DNA of 9,802 nt, from the NCBI GenBank assembly GCA_949742895.1, contig CATJRT010000333.1:1-9802 (forward strand), in the 5' to 3' direction. The notes beneath the pieces were generated by a model that saw only the letters and a list, made by a program, of their open reading frames with translations, made no database searches and was not told the DNA's origin. Source of the stretch: an uncultured Eubacteriales bacterium. Its GTDB lineage: Bacteria > Bacillota_A > Clostridia > Oscillospirales > Oscillospiraceae. Position 1 is the first letter of the stretch. Every line of letters begins with the position of its first letter. Made by a program: the position numbers and the translations under genes. This document shows positions 1-6,027 of this stretch, one piece after another.

Positions 1-434
1 CCGTCCCGGTAGATCACCGCGTCGAAATACTCGCTGGCGTACTGGGTGGCGCAGGAGCCCAGGCCGTTCAGACCCAGGGAATACTCATAGTTGTCCCCGC
101 CGTCCTCCTTGTACTTGCCACCGGCGTACAGCTCACAGAACACCAGCTCCCAGTTGAACCGGCCCTCTGCCTCGTTCCAGTCCACTGGACAGCCCCGGCC
201 GAAGTCCTCCACCTCGATGGACCTGTCCTCGTGCCGGGTAACGATGATGAGGTCGCCGTGGCCCTCCCGGGCCTCGTCGATAGCGTTGGATAATATTTCA
301 AATACCGCGTGTTCGCAGCCCTCCAGCCCGTCCGAACCGAAGATGACACCGGGGCGCTTGCGCACCCGGTCCGCCCCCTTCAGGGAGGAAATGGACTGGT
401 TGCCGTACTCCAGCTTTTGCGTCGCTTTTGCCAT
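1..434 (-). CDS. GyrB/ParE-like type II topoisomerase subunit B, N-terminal part (runs off the window)
   Basis: About 144 N-terminal residues of a GHKL-ATPase type II topoisomerase B subunit, which hydrolyses ATP to drive DNA strand passage with an A subunit (expected outside the window). Visible motifs: RVRKRPGVIFGS near residues 23-34 (family: RKRPGMYIGS); EILSNAIDEA at 46-55, where E46 and N50 match the catalytic Glu and Mg-binding Asn; EDFGRGCPVD at 76-85 (family DNGRGIPVD); and the ATP-lid GGKYKEDGG...SLGLNGLGS at 105-127. The start is the ATG at 434, preceded on the minus strand by AGGCGGTG. Several motif positions differ from housekeeping GyrB (DNS to SNA, DNGRGIP to DFGRGCP), so this may be the divergent second topoisomerase of Clostridia rather than gyrB itself. 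The family is clear; the choice between gyrB, parE and a paralogue is not. Confidence 0.85.
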   Translation of the reverse strand, partial: MAKATQKLEYGNQSISSLKGADRVRKRPGVIFGSDGLEGCEHAVFEILSNAIDEAREGHGDLIIVTRHEDRSIEVEDFGRGCPVDWNEAEGRFNWELVFCELYAGGKYKEDGGDNYEYSLGLNGLGSCATQYASEYFDAVIYRD

Positions 435-483
435 GTCTGCACCGCCTGTAAGTCGAATTTGTTGGAATCAACCCGGGCGGAAA

Positions 484-500
484 ATACCCAAAATGGGTAT
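484..500. promoter_or_regulatory. 17-bp palindrome in the topoisomerase leader
   Basis: ATACCCA-AAA-TGGGTAT is a perfect 7-bp inverted repeat with a 3-nt centre. It lies 7-23 nt downstream of the predicted start point of the minus-strand topoisomerase gene and about 50 nt before its start codon. The position suits a repressor operator or a small leader hairpin. No regulator is identified. Confidence 0.45.
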
Positions 501-514
501 ACCACCACTGATAC

Positions 515-544
515 AGTATACACCAAAGGCTCTGAGGCAGTCAA
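515..544 (-). promoter_or_regulatory. Sigma-A promoter of the topoisomerase gene
   Basis: On the minus strand, a -35 TTGACT (539-544) and a -10 TATACT (515-520) are separated by 18 bp. This predicts a start near 508 and a leader of about 75 nt. Both boxes match the vegetative consensus at five of six positions. Confidence 0.7.
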
Positions 545-636
545 GGATACTGGAGGAAATATGGCCATGCCGGTATAGAAATTGGAATATTTGCCCAGAC
601 TGTACATAACTTGACAGCAGGAAGGATGGTGAGACC

Positions 637-885
637 ATGGCAGAAGCATTGAGGACCCGACGCGGCCGGGCGGCCGGCCCCGCCGATGAGGAGCTCCAGG
701 CCCTGATGGAGGGGATGGCCCAGACCCGCAGCCAGCTCAGCTGCGCCTACGCCCAGTTCAATACCTACACCGACCCGGACCTGGTGGACGCCTGCGTGTA
801 TGAGATCAACGCCTTGCAAAGCCGCTATTCCTACTATGTCCGGCAGGTGAAGCGGCTGGACGCCGCCCGGGAGAACGCCGGATGA
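637..885 (+). CDS. DUF2508 family protein (YaaL-like)
   Basis: Small 82-residue soluble protein. Composition and placement match the DUF2508/YaaL family, which in Firmicutes sits directly before bofA; its biochemical role is not known. The N-terminus is basic (RTRRGRAA). The rest is helical, with the pattern LMEGMAQTRSQLSCAYAQFNxYTDPDLVDACVYEINALQSRYSYYVRQVKRL, which is typical of the family (a helix, a short loop with the DPDLVDACIYE-type motif, then a second helix). The ATG at 637 follows a purine-rich AAGGATGGTGAG. The stop overlaps the bofA start by 4 bp (ATGA), so the two are translationally coupled. No membrane segment or catalytic motif is visible. No convincing promoter was found in 545-636; a weak TTGGAA at 583-588 has a poor -10. 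Confidence 0.8.
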   Translation: MAEALRTRRGRAAGPADEELQALMEGMAQTRSQLSCAYAQFNTYTDPDLVDACVYEINALQSRYSYYVRQVKRLDAARENAG

Positions 886-1136
886 GCGGGTGGATCTGGT
901 GGGTGGCGGCGGGAGCGGCGGTGCTGGCACTGGCGCTGTGCCGCCGCCCCTTGGGCGCACTGTGCCGGGTGGCCGCCCGGTCGGGGCTGGGACTGGTGTT
1001 TTTGTGGCTGTTCCAAGGGGTGGGCAGCTTTCTGGGCATCCACTTGGGGGTCAACCTGCTCAACGGCCTGGTCCTGGGGCTGCTGGGTGTCCCCGGCTTT
1101 GCCCTGCTACTCATGACCCAGTGGATCGGACATTAA
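882..1136 (+). CDS. bofA: Pro-sigma-K processing inhibitor BofA family protein
   Basis: An 84-residue, very hydrophobic membrane protein. Hydrophobic segments lie at about residues 5-20, 34-54 and 58-79. The diagnostic BofA region is the C-terminal pattern GIHLGVNLLNGLVLGLLGVPG (family: GhNxxTxxxxxxLGxPG), ending in a short polar tail. In Bacillus, BofA sits in the outer forespore membrane and holds the SpoIVFB protease inactive until the sigma-K checkpoint; here the role is inferred from family and from the DUF2508-bofA pairing. It overlaps DUF2508 by 4 bp and shares its transcript. No strong terminator is visible after it. Its presence argues that the host is, or descends from, an endospore former; some Clostridia keep BofA-like genes without a standard sigma-K checkpoint. 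Confidence 0.85.
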   Translation: MSGWIWWVAAGAAVLALALCRRPLGALCRVAARSGLGLVFLWLFQGVGSFLGIHLGVNLLNGLVLGLLGVPGFALLLMTQWIGH

Positions 1137-1235
1137 CCCGCACACATGGGAAAATCCGGGAATTTCTTCCTGTCAGCAGGCCGTTCTGTGAAAAGCCTAC
1201 ATAAAAAACGCAAAAATTTTAACATTCTCTTCATA

Positions 1236-1251
1236 GAAAAAATCTTTTTTC
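1236..1251. repeat. A/T-rich inverted repeat upstream of the DUF4015 promoter
   Basis: GAAAAAA-TC-TTTTTTC is a perfect 7-bp inverted repeat at the end of a strongly A/T-rich stretch (1200-1252) in otherwise G+C-rich DNA, ending 3 bp before the -35 box at 1255. This is where an UP element or upstream activator would lie. The rest of the 1137-1254 gap shows no gene. Confidence 0.4.
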
Positions 1252-1254
1252 CAG

Positions 1255-1283
1255 TTGGATTCCCCGCAAGGCTGTGGTATGAT
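1255..1283 (+). promoter_or_regulatory. Extended -10 sigma-A promoter of the DUF4015 gene
   Basis: TTGGAT (1255-1260), 17 bp, then TATGAT (1278-1283), with TGG directly before the -10 (extended -10). The A/T-rich DNA just upstream could act as an UP element. The predicted start is near 1290, giving a leader of about 80 nt. Confidence 0.75.
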
Positions 1284-1354
1284 ATCTGTGACGGCAAATA
1301 CGCCCCGTTCTGTTCTCCTTGAGCAAACGGAGCCAAAGATATCATACACAGGCC
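1270..1354. repeat. Long inverted repeat spanning the DUF4015 promoter and leader
   Basis: The left arm GGCTGTGGTATGATATCT (1270-1287) and right arm AGATATCATACACAGGCC (1337-1354) are inverse complements: 11 bp perfect (1277-1287 with 1337-1347), then 7 more on each side with a one-base shift. The arms are 49 bp apart. The left arm contains the -10 box of the plus promoter; the right arm ends 4 bp before the GGGAGG ribosome site (1359-1364). Confidence 0.7.
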
Positions 1355-1370
1355 GTTCGGGAGGATCAGT

Positions 1371-2462
1371 ATGGCCAGACGGGAAAATCGCTATGGTTAT
1401 CGGGAATACCGGGGACGCAGCGGCGGCAGCACCGTACTGAAGTTCATCATCGCTGTGCTGGCAGTCGTACTCATCGCGGGCGTGCTGTTCATGTTGTTCC
1501 TGGGAGAATATTTAGAGTATACGGACGACGGCGTACAGCTCCACCTGCCTTGGATGAACGGGCAGGTGTCGGCCCCACCGGAGCCGTCCGACCCTCTGAT
1601 TATCGAAAGCGAGCCTGTGGAGGTGACGGTGGAGCCCGCTCCCTCTGCGGAGCCCTCTGCTGAACCGACGCCGGCGTCGGAGCCTATCGCTGCGGTGACG
1701 GTCACCGTCAAGCAGCTCCGAGACGGTACCGCCGCCAATGCGGTGACCTCCGCCGGGGGAAACGCCCTGGTGGTGGAGATGAAAACCGCCAACGGCAAGC
1801 TGAACTGGCAATCCCAGTCGGACCTGGCGGCACAGCTCCGGGTGGACGCCGCCGACAACGCCGCAGCTCAGGCCGTGTGGAACCTGGCCCAGGAGGATGA
1901 GCTGTACCTCATTGCCCGCATACCCTGCTTCCGGGACCCGATGCTGGCCAAGGCAAAGATCGGCACGCTGATGACCAAGGGGGGCAACATCTGGTACGAC
2001 GGACGGGGGGTGTGCTGGTCCAGCCCCGCCTGCGCCGATACTGTGGATTACCTGTCCGCCCTGTGCCTGGAGCTGGCGGACATGGGGTTTGACGAGATTT
2101 TGCTGGACTACTCCGGCTACCCCAACTTTGGCGAGGTCCACGTCCTGGCTACCAATGACAACCGGCCCGAGAACCTTTCCGCCCCGGTGAGCGCCTTCTA
2201 TGAGCGTCTGTCCGGGGAGCTGGACCGGCGGAATGTACGGCTGTCCGTGTTCACCGACGAGACGCTGCTGCCCGGCGAAGAGGTGCGCAGCGGCATTACT
2301 GCGGCGGCACTGGCCCCCTACGCGGACCGGGTATGGCTGGACGCAGGGGTAGACGCAGCCCATTACGCGGACCTTCTCACCGCCGCCGGAATGGAGGACG
2401 CCGCCGGACGGCTGGTGGTCCCCGCCGGAAACCAGGGCGAAAACGGAAGCTGGTATCAATAA
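1371..2462 (+). CDS. Membrane-anchored DUF4015 putative glycoside hydrolase-like protein
   Basis: A 363-residue protein. Residues 1-21 are basic and Gly-rich (cytoplasmic), 22-44 form one strong membrane segment (LKFIIAVLAVVLIAGVLFMLFL), and 68-107 are a Pro/Glu/Ser linker with PSAEPSAEP repeats. The rest (about 128-355) matches the DUF4015 barrel: ALVVEMK near 132, LIARIPCFRDPMLAKAK (180-196), GNIWYDGRGVCWSSP (205-219) and LADMGFDEILLDYSGYP (235-251), where the family usually has GFDEIQFDYVRFP. The domain should therefore lie outside the membrane, a plausible cell-wall or polysaccharide role; the enzyme activity of this family is not established. The ATG at 1371 has GGGAGG 6 bp upstream. The protein ends soon after the last barrel strand. 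The Y-V-R-F to Y-S-G-Y change in the most conserved motif is notable. Confidence 0.75.
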   Translation: MARRENRYGYREYRGRSGGSTVLKFIIAVLAVVLIAGVLFMLFLGEYLEYTDDGVQLHLPWMNGQVSAPPEPSDPLIIESEPVEVTVEPAPSAEPSAEPTPASEPIAAVTVTVKQLRDGTAANAVTSAGGNALVVEMKTANGKLNWQSQSDLAAQLRVDAADNAAAQAVWNLAQEDELYLIARIPCFRDPMLAKAKIGTLMTKGGNIWYDGRGVCWSSPACADTVDYLSALCLELADMGFDEILLDYSGYPNFGEVHVLATNDNRPENLSAPVSAFYERLSGELDRRNVRLSVFTDETLLPGEEVRSGITAAALAPYADRVWLDAGVDAAHYADLLTAAGMEDAAGRLVVPAGNQGENGSWYQ

Positions 2463-2471
2463 GTTAAAAGA

Positions 2472-2497
2472 GGCCGCCGGCAAAGCCGGCGGCCCTT
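2472..2497 (+). terminator. Hairpin after the DUF4015 gene
   Basis: A perfect 10-bp G+C stem, GGCCGCCGGC (2472-2481) with GCCGGCGGCC (2485-2494), loop AAA, starting 9 bp after the stop codon. The following CTTCAAC is a poor U-tract, so it may be a leaky terminator or an mRNA 3'-end stabiliser that lets some transcription continue into the next gene. Confidence 0.55.
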
Positions 2498-2535
2498 CAA
2501 CATCCACATCCACGAATTTACGAAAGGAGCCATAC

Positions 2536-3246
2536 ATGACACAGGAGCTTCGCGTACGCAAGCAGGTGCCGGAATACGACGGCCCCCTGCGCAGCCACAT
2601 GATTAAAATTCCCACCTGCATCTCCGAATGCTCCGGCATCCGGGTGTTCGGGCGGCGAATCAAGTCCCTGGCCTTCACCACCGACGTGGCGGTGATCCGC
2701 AATATCAACGCGGACGCCATCATCGCGGTCTATCCCTTCACCCCTCAACCCGCCATCCACCGCGCGGTGATGCAGGCAGCGGATATGCCGGTATTCGCAG
2801 GGGTGGGCGGCGGCGTCACCCGTGGGATGCGGGTGGTCAACCTGGCCAACGACGCCGAGCACGAGGGCGCCTTTGGCGTAGTGGTTAACGCCCCCACCAG
2901 CAACGATGTGGTGCGGATGCTCAAGCAGGTGCTGGACATTCCGGTGGTGGTTACTGTGGTGTCCGGCCATACCGACGTGGCCGCACGGCTGGAGGCCGGG
3001 GCGGATATCCTGAACATCTCCGGCGCACAGCACACCCCGGAAATCGTGTGCGCAGTTCGGGAGCGGTTCCCCGACGTGCCCATCATCGCCACCGGCGGAC
3101 CCACCGACGCCACCATCCGGGCCACCATCCGGGCGGGGGCCAACGCCATTACATATACGCCTCCCACCAGCGGGGAGCTGTTCGCCATATCCATGGCACG
3201 TTACCGGCAGGAGCTGGACGGCGAAGCTGCGCCGGAACAGGCATAA
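2536..3246 (+). CDS. Conserved TIM-barrel protein of unknown function (often labelled 'hydrolase')
   Basis: A 236-residue soluble protein with the alternating strand/helix pattern of a phosphate-binding TIM barrel. Visible strands include DVAVIRNINADAIIAVYPF (50-68), PVFAGVGGGVTRG (85-97), GAFGVVVNAPTS (111-122), IPVVVTVVSG (135-144), ADILNISGAQ (156-165) and PIIATGGPTDATI (182-194). The last, with GANAITYTPP (201-210), resembles the C-terminal phosphate-binding loops of the ribulose-phosphate/indole-glycerol-phosphate barrel group. The ligand is not known; a sugar-phosphate or nucleotide-like substrate is inference. The ATG at 2536 follows GAAAGGAG with 6 bp spacing. It lies 73 bp after the DUF4015 gene with no clear promoter between, so it is probably partly cotranscribed. 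It ends in a bidirectional terminator. Confidence 0.65.
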   Translation: MTQELRVRKQVPEYDGPLRSHMIKIPTCISECSGIRVFGRRIKSLAFTTDVAVIRNINADAIIAVYPFTPQPAIHRAVMQAADMPVFAGVGGGVTRGMRVVNLANDAEHEGAFGVVVNAPTSNDVVRMLKQVLDIPVVVTVVSGHTDVAARLEAGADILNISGAQHTPEIVCAVRERFPDVPIIATGGPTDATIRATIRAGANAITYTPPTSGELFAISMARYRQELDGEAAPEQA

Positions 3247-3252
3247 AAACAC

Positions 3253-3282
3253 GGTCGTCCTCCAGAGAACCGGGGGACGGCC
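3253..3282. terminator. Bidirectional terminator between convergent genes
   Basis: An 11-pair stem, GGTCGTCCTCC (3253-3263) with GGGGGACGGCC (3272-3282), including two G-U pairs when read on the plus strand, with an 8-nt loop. On the plus strand it is followed by CTTCTTGTCCTTT. On the minus strand it is followed by GTGTTTTTAT, a good U-tract. It therefore serves the TIM-barrel gene and the metallophosphoesterase gene that converge here. Confidence 0.7.
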
Positions 3283-3300
3283 GCTTCTTGTCCTTTGATA

Positions 3301-3942
3301 TCAGCTTCGCTTAAACCGCAACAGCCAACCTTTGCGGGGCGGCGATTCAGGCCGGTCGGGCAGCTCCAGGATGTACTTTCCAGAGACGTTGACGATGGTC
3401 GTCTCCCCATACTGGCGGGTTCTGGGCCGTGTGGGAACATATTGCAGGTGGACGTGGCCATGGCAATGATACAGAGGGTGGAAGCTGTCCAGCAGCTCCC
3501 GGAAGCACTGAAATCCCATATGGCACAGATCGTCCATGTCCCCCAGCCCCCGTGCGGGGGTGTGTGTAACCAGCAGGTCCACGCCAGCCCGCAACTTCCG
3601 CCGCAGCCGGAAAATGCGCCGGCGCATTTCCAGCTCGGTGTACTGGCAGCTTCCCCGGTTGTAGCGCATACTGCCTCCCAGCCCCAGAATACGGTAGCCC
3701 CGGAACTCGATCACCTCGCCGTCGATGCAGTCGCACCCCTCCGGGGGCTGCTTTTCATATATCCCATCATGATTGCCCTGAACGTAGAACAGCGGCACCG
3801 AGGCCATAGTGACAAGAAAGCTGAGATACTCCGGGGACAGGTCTCCGCATGAGATGATGGCGTCCAACCCGTCCAGCCTGCCGGGGGCATAGTAATCCCA
3901 CAAGGCCGGATCCTTTTCGTCTGCAATAACCAGCAGCTTCAC
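3301..3942 (-). CDS. Calcineurin-like metallophosphoesterase
   Basis: A 213-residue soluble protein of the binuclear-metal phosphoesterase fold (YfcE/MJ0936-like size). Motifs: CGDL (32-35), GNHD (56-59), THTPARG (126-132) and GHVH (162-165) give most of the metal ligands. Motif I, usually DxH, reads ADEKD (7-11): D8 is kept but the His is replaced by Lys, so one metal site may be altered. The start is GTG at 3942, overlapping the upstream gene's stop by 4 bp (GTGA); it is therefore translationally coupled to the ParB-like/BMP protein and probably works with it. Family members cleave cyclic nucleotides, nucleotides or phosphodiesters; the substrate is not predictable here. Transcription ends at the bidirectional terminator. 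Confidence 0.85.
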   Translation of the reverse strand: MKLLVIADEKDPALWDYYAPGRLDGLDAIISCGDLSPEYLSFLVTMASVPLFYVQGNHDGIYEKQPPEGCDCIDGEVIEFRGYRILGLGGSMRYNRGSCQYTELEMRRRIFRLRRKLRAGVDLLVTHTPARGLGDMDDLCHMGFQCFRELLDSFHPLYHCHGHVHLQYVPTRPRTRQYGETTIVNVSGKYILELPDRPESPPRKGWLLRFKRS

Positions 3943-5879
3943 ACACTCGCCTCCTCGGGCGGTATCTCCTTCCGGTTCAGCCCCAGCCGCCGCACCGTGT
4001 CCCGCGCCACGGGCAGTATCTCGTCATAGGCCGGGATGCGGCCGTCCACCCGGTCGCACAGCCAGTCCATTTTCAAAATTTCCTCCATGGTCAGGTCCCG
4101 CTCACCGTCGTTCTTCACCGTGCCGTCCTGGGCGCGGATGAAACGGCGGAAGGGATGGAGCGTCCCCGTGCTTATGCCCTGCCGGAGTATCTGGGCCAGC
4201 GTCCTGGCCCCCTCGGGCAGGTCGGGGCTGAGCTTCAAGTCCACCACGCCGCTCTTCATCCCCCACCAGTAGTTCACCGCCCGGTCGCTGTCCTCAGCCA
4301 GCGGGATGCGCCGGGGGTCCTGAAGCACCTCCCGGACAATGCGCACATAAAACTCGCCCCAGTACCAGCTGGGGGAGGCAAGCTGCTCCAGCGCACCGTC
4401 CGGGCCGAACCGGGCCAGGCCCTTCGCCACCCCCGGCTGCTCCGCAATGTGGTCCCGGTCACTCACCAGCTCGATGCCTTCTTGGCGGAACTCCTCGATC
4501 CGGTCCCCCGGCAGGCAGTGCCAGCGCAGGTCGATCCGGGCGTCCGGATTTGTGAGGGACGCGCCCAGGGCAAAGGCGTTGATGCTGGCCGGCACGCCTA
4601 AAATGGGATAGCTACCCACATAGCCGATGCGCCCGGTCTTGCTCATGGCCCCGGCGATGGCCCCGGTGACGAACTTACCCTCATACACCCGGCAGTAATA
4701 CGCCTTTACGTTCACATAAGGCTGATCAATGGAGCAGTTCATGAACCGCACCCGGGGATACTTCACCGCCACCCGCAGCGTAGCGTCCATCAGGGCCACC
4801 GCCGTGGTAAAGATCAGCTCCGCGCCGTCCTCCACCGCCTCCTGAATCACCGCCTCTGCCCCCTGGACGCTCACGCCATAGTAGCTCTGTACGGACACGC
4901 TGTCCCCCAGGGTTTTCTCCAAATAAGCCCGCCCTGCGTCGTGGGCGGCGGTCCAGGCGCTTTCCTCCGGCGTTTTATGAAACAGGAACGCCACCCGCAG
5001 CCGTTTCCGGGTCAGGGAGGACAACAGTCCTCCGCCCATCCGCTTCTCCTCCCCCACCGGGGCACAGCTCATGAAAATCGGCTCGTCCGCCGTGTGGACG
5101 CACAGCTCCTTCCAGATGGCGCTCAGGGACTGGCGGTACTCCCCCGCCTCCATGGTAAGGAAGTCCGCCGCAGGGTAGAAACACAGCCACCGCAGCAGCA
5201 CATCCCCGGTGGTCAGGCCCAGGCCCCCACCGCCCAAGCGGTAGAAGCAGGTCCGGAAGGCAAAATAATGTCCCTTGAACTTGCGCTGGAATTCCTCTGG
5301 CCAGTCCTCATCCTGCCGGAAGCCAAACGCCGCCTGGAGCCGGGCGTACCCCCCCAGTTCGCTGAAGTGCAGGCCCCAGCATTTGGTGTGCCGGTAGAAC
5401 TCCAGGAATTCCCGGTATATCTGCACCGTTATATTGTCGTCCGAGCCCTCCGGCATCAGCCGGACCACCTCTGCCCGGATGGTGGCCGACCCCATAGTCT
5501 TGAGCACGCTCACCCGCTTGTTGCCCTCGGTGACGTAAAACCGGCCCAGGTATTCGTAACATTTGATGGGGTCGTGGATACCCTCGTCCAACTGGGCGGC
5601 GCACAGGTTAATCCACTTCAGCGCAAATTCCGTGTCTGTGCCCAGCAGCGGGTAGAAACTGGGGGAAAAGCTGTTGCACCGCTGATCCTCCGTAGAGCCC
5701 ACCACCAGATAGATGGGAATCTCCATCGTTCCCAGCGACACTTGGGACAGCTTGCCCGTCTCCTGCTTGGACAGAGCCTGAATATACGGATACCACCCCC
5801 GATGGACGCAGTTTTTGTATTCCCGCTGGCCCTGCTTCAGTGCGGTCTGATACTGTTGAAGTGCCTCCGAATTGGCCAT
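3939..5879 (-). CDS. Cytosolic ParB-like / BMP (PnrA-like) ligand-binding fusion protein
   Basis: A 646-residue protein starting at the ATG at 5879, chosen because GGAAGGAG lies 5 bp upstream; the longer reading frame would begin inside the buk terminator. There is no signal peptide, lipobox or membrane segment, so it is cytosolic. Residues 50-150 resemble a ParB-like domain, with VTEGNKRVSVLK (116-127) as box II. Residues 293-575 form a BMP/PnrA type I periplasmic-binding fold: LRVAFLFHKTPEESAWTAAHDAG (294-316), AELIFTTAVALMDATLRVA (353-371), VRFMNCSID (377-385), EGKFVTGAIAGAMSKTGRIGYVG (400-422) and NYWWGMKSGVVD (536-547). Residues 150-290 are aromatic-rich and unassigned. BMP proteins normally deliver nucleosides to ABC importers; without export, a sensing role is likelier (inference). 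It is coupled to the phosphoesterase downstream. Confidence 0.75.
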   Translation of the reverse strand: MANSEALQQYQTALKQGQREYKNCVHRGWYPYIQALSKQETGKLSQVSLGTMEIPIYLVVGSTEDQRCNSFSPSFYPLLGTDTEFALKWINLCAAQLDEGIHDPIKCYEYLGRFYVTEGNKRVSVLKTMGSATIRAEVVRLMPEGSDDNITVQIYREFLEFYRHTKCWGLHFSELGGYARLQAAFGFRQDEDWPEEFQRKFKGHYFAFRTCFYRLGGGGLGLTTGDVLLRWLCFYPAADFLTMEAGEYRQSLSAIWKELCVHTADEPIFMSCAPVGEEKRMGGGLLSSLTRKRLRVAFLFHKTPEESAWTAAHDAGRAYLEKTLGDSVSVQSYYGVSVQGAEAVIQEAVEDGAELIFTTAVALMDATLRVAVKYPRVRFMNCSIDQPYVNVKAYYCRVYEGKFVTGAIAGAMSKTGRIGYVGSYPILGVPASINAFALGASLTNPDARIDLRWHCLPGDRIEEFRQEGIELVSDRDHIAEQPGVAKGLARFGPDGALEQLASPSWYWGEFYVRIVREVLQDPRRIPLAEDSDRAVNYWWGMKSGVVDLKLSPDLPEGARTLAQILRQGISTGTLHPFRRFIRAQDGTVKNDGERDLTMEEILKMDWLCDRVDGRIPAYDEILPVARDTVRRLGLNRKEIPPEEASV

Positions 5880-5919
5880 GGCTGCTCCTTCCTTTCCCGC
5901 CCGCAGGCGTTGCCGCACC

Positions 5920-5948
5920 ATTGTACCAGATAGCGGCGGAAAGTTCCA
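5920..5948 (-). promoter_or_regulatory. Extended -10 promoter of the ParB-like/BMP operon
   Basis: On the minus strand, TGG directly precedes TACAAT (-10, 5920-5925); 17 bp upstream lies a weak -35, TGGAAC (5943-5948). The predicted start is near 5913 and the leader about 34 nt. It lies downstream of the buk terminator, so this pair is a separate transcription unit. Confidence 0.55.
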
Positions 5949-5982
5949 CTGTTTCATGGCGATTTCTGTTGGGCGAATTAAC

Positions 5983-6016
5983 AAAAATAAAGCCGGCTGC
6001 AAAAGCAGCCGGCTTT
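5983..6016 (-). terminator. Rho-independent terminator of ptb-buk
   Basis: A perfect 12-bp stem, AAAGCCGGCTGC (5989-6000) with GCAGCCGGCTTT (6005-6016), and a 4-nt loop. On the minus strand it is followed by TTATTTTTGT, a clear U-tract. It begins 11 bp after the buk stop codon. Confidence 0.9.
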
Positions 6017-6027
6017 GATGCTTCTCT

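Noticed and set aside
1133..1345. 70-codon minus-strand frame in the bofA-DUF4015 gap
   Set aside because: It runs through the promoter and UP-like region and lacks a ribosome site or recognisable sequence.
1270..1354. Invertible promoter (phase-variation switch)
   Set aside because: The -10 box lies inside an arm rather than between the arms, the spacer is only 49 bp, and no recombinase gene is nearby.
1177..1358. CAGGCCGTTC direct repeat (1177-1186 and 1349-1358)
   Set aside because: Only 10 bp, and the second copy is partly accounted for by the inverted repeat arm; too weak to call alone.
1512..2723. Long open frame (403 codons) on the minus strand over the DUF4015 and TIM-barrel genes
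   Set aside because: It crosses two real plus-strand genes and a hairpin, and shows no recognisable motif.
4941..5933. Long open frame (330 codons) on the plus strand over the ParB-like/BMP gene
   Set aside because: Antisense to a gene with clear domains; composition is typical of a G+C-rich shadow frame.
5880..6002. Longer start (ATG at 6002) for the ParB-like/BMP protein
   Set aside because: The extra 41 residues would be coded by the buk terminator and the gene's own promoter; the ATG at 5879 has a strong GGAAGGAG site.
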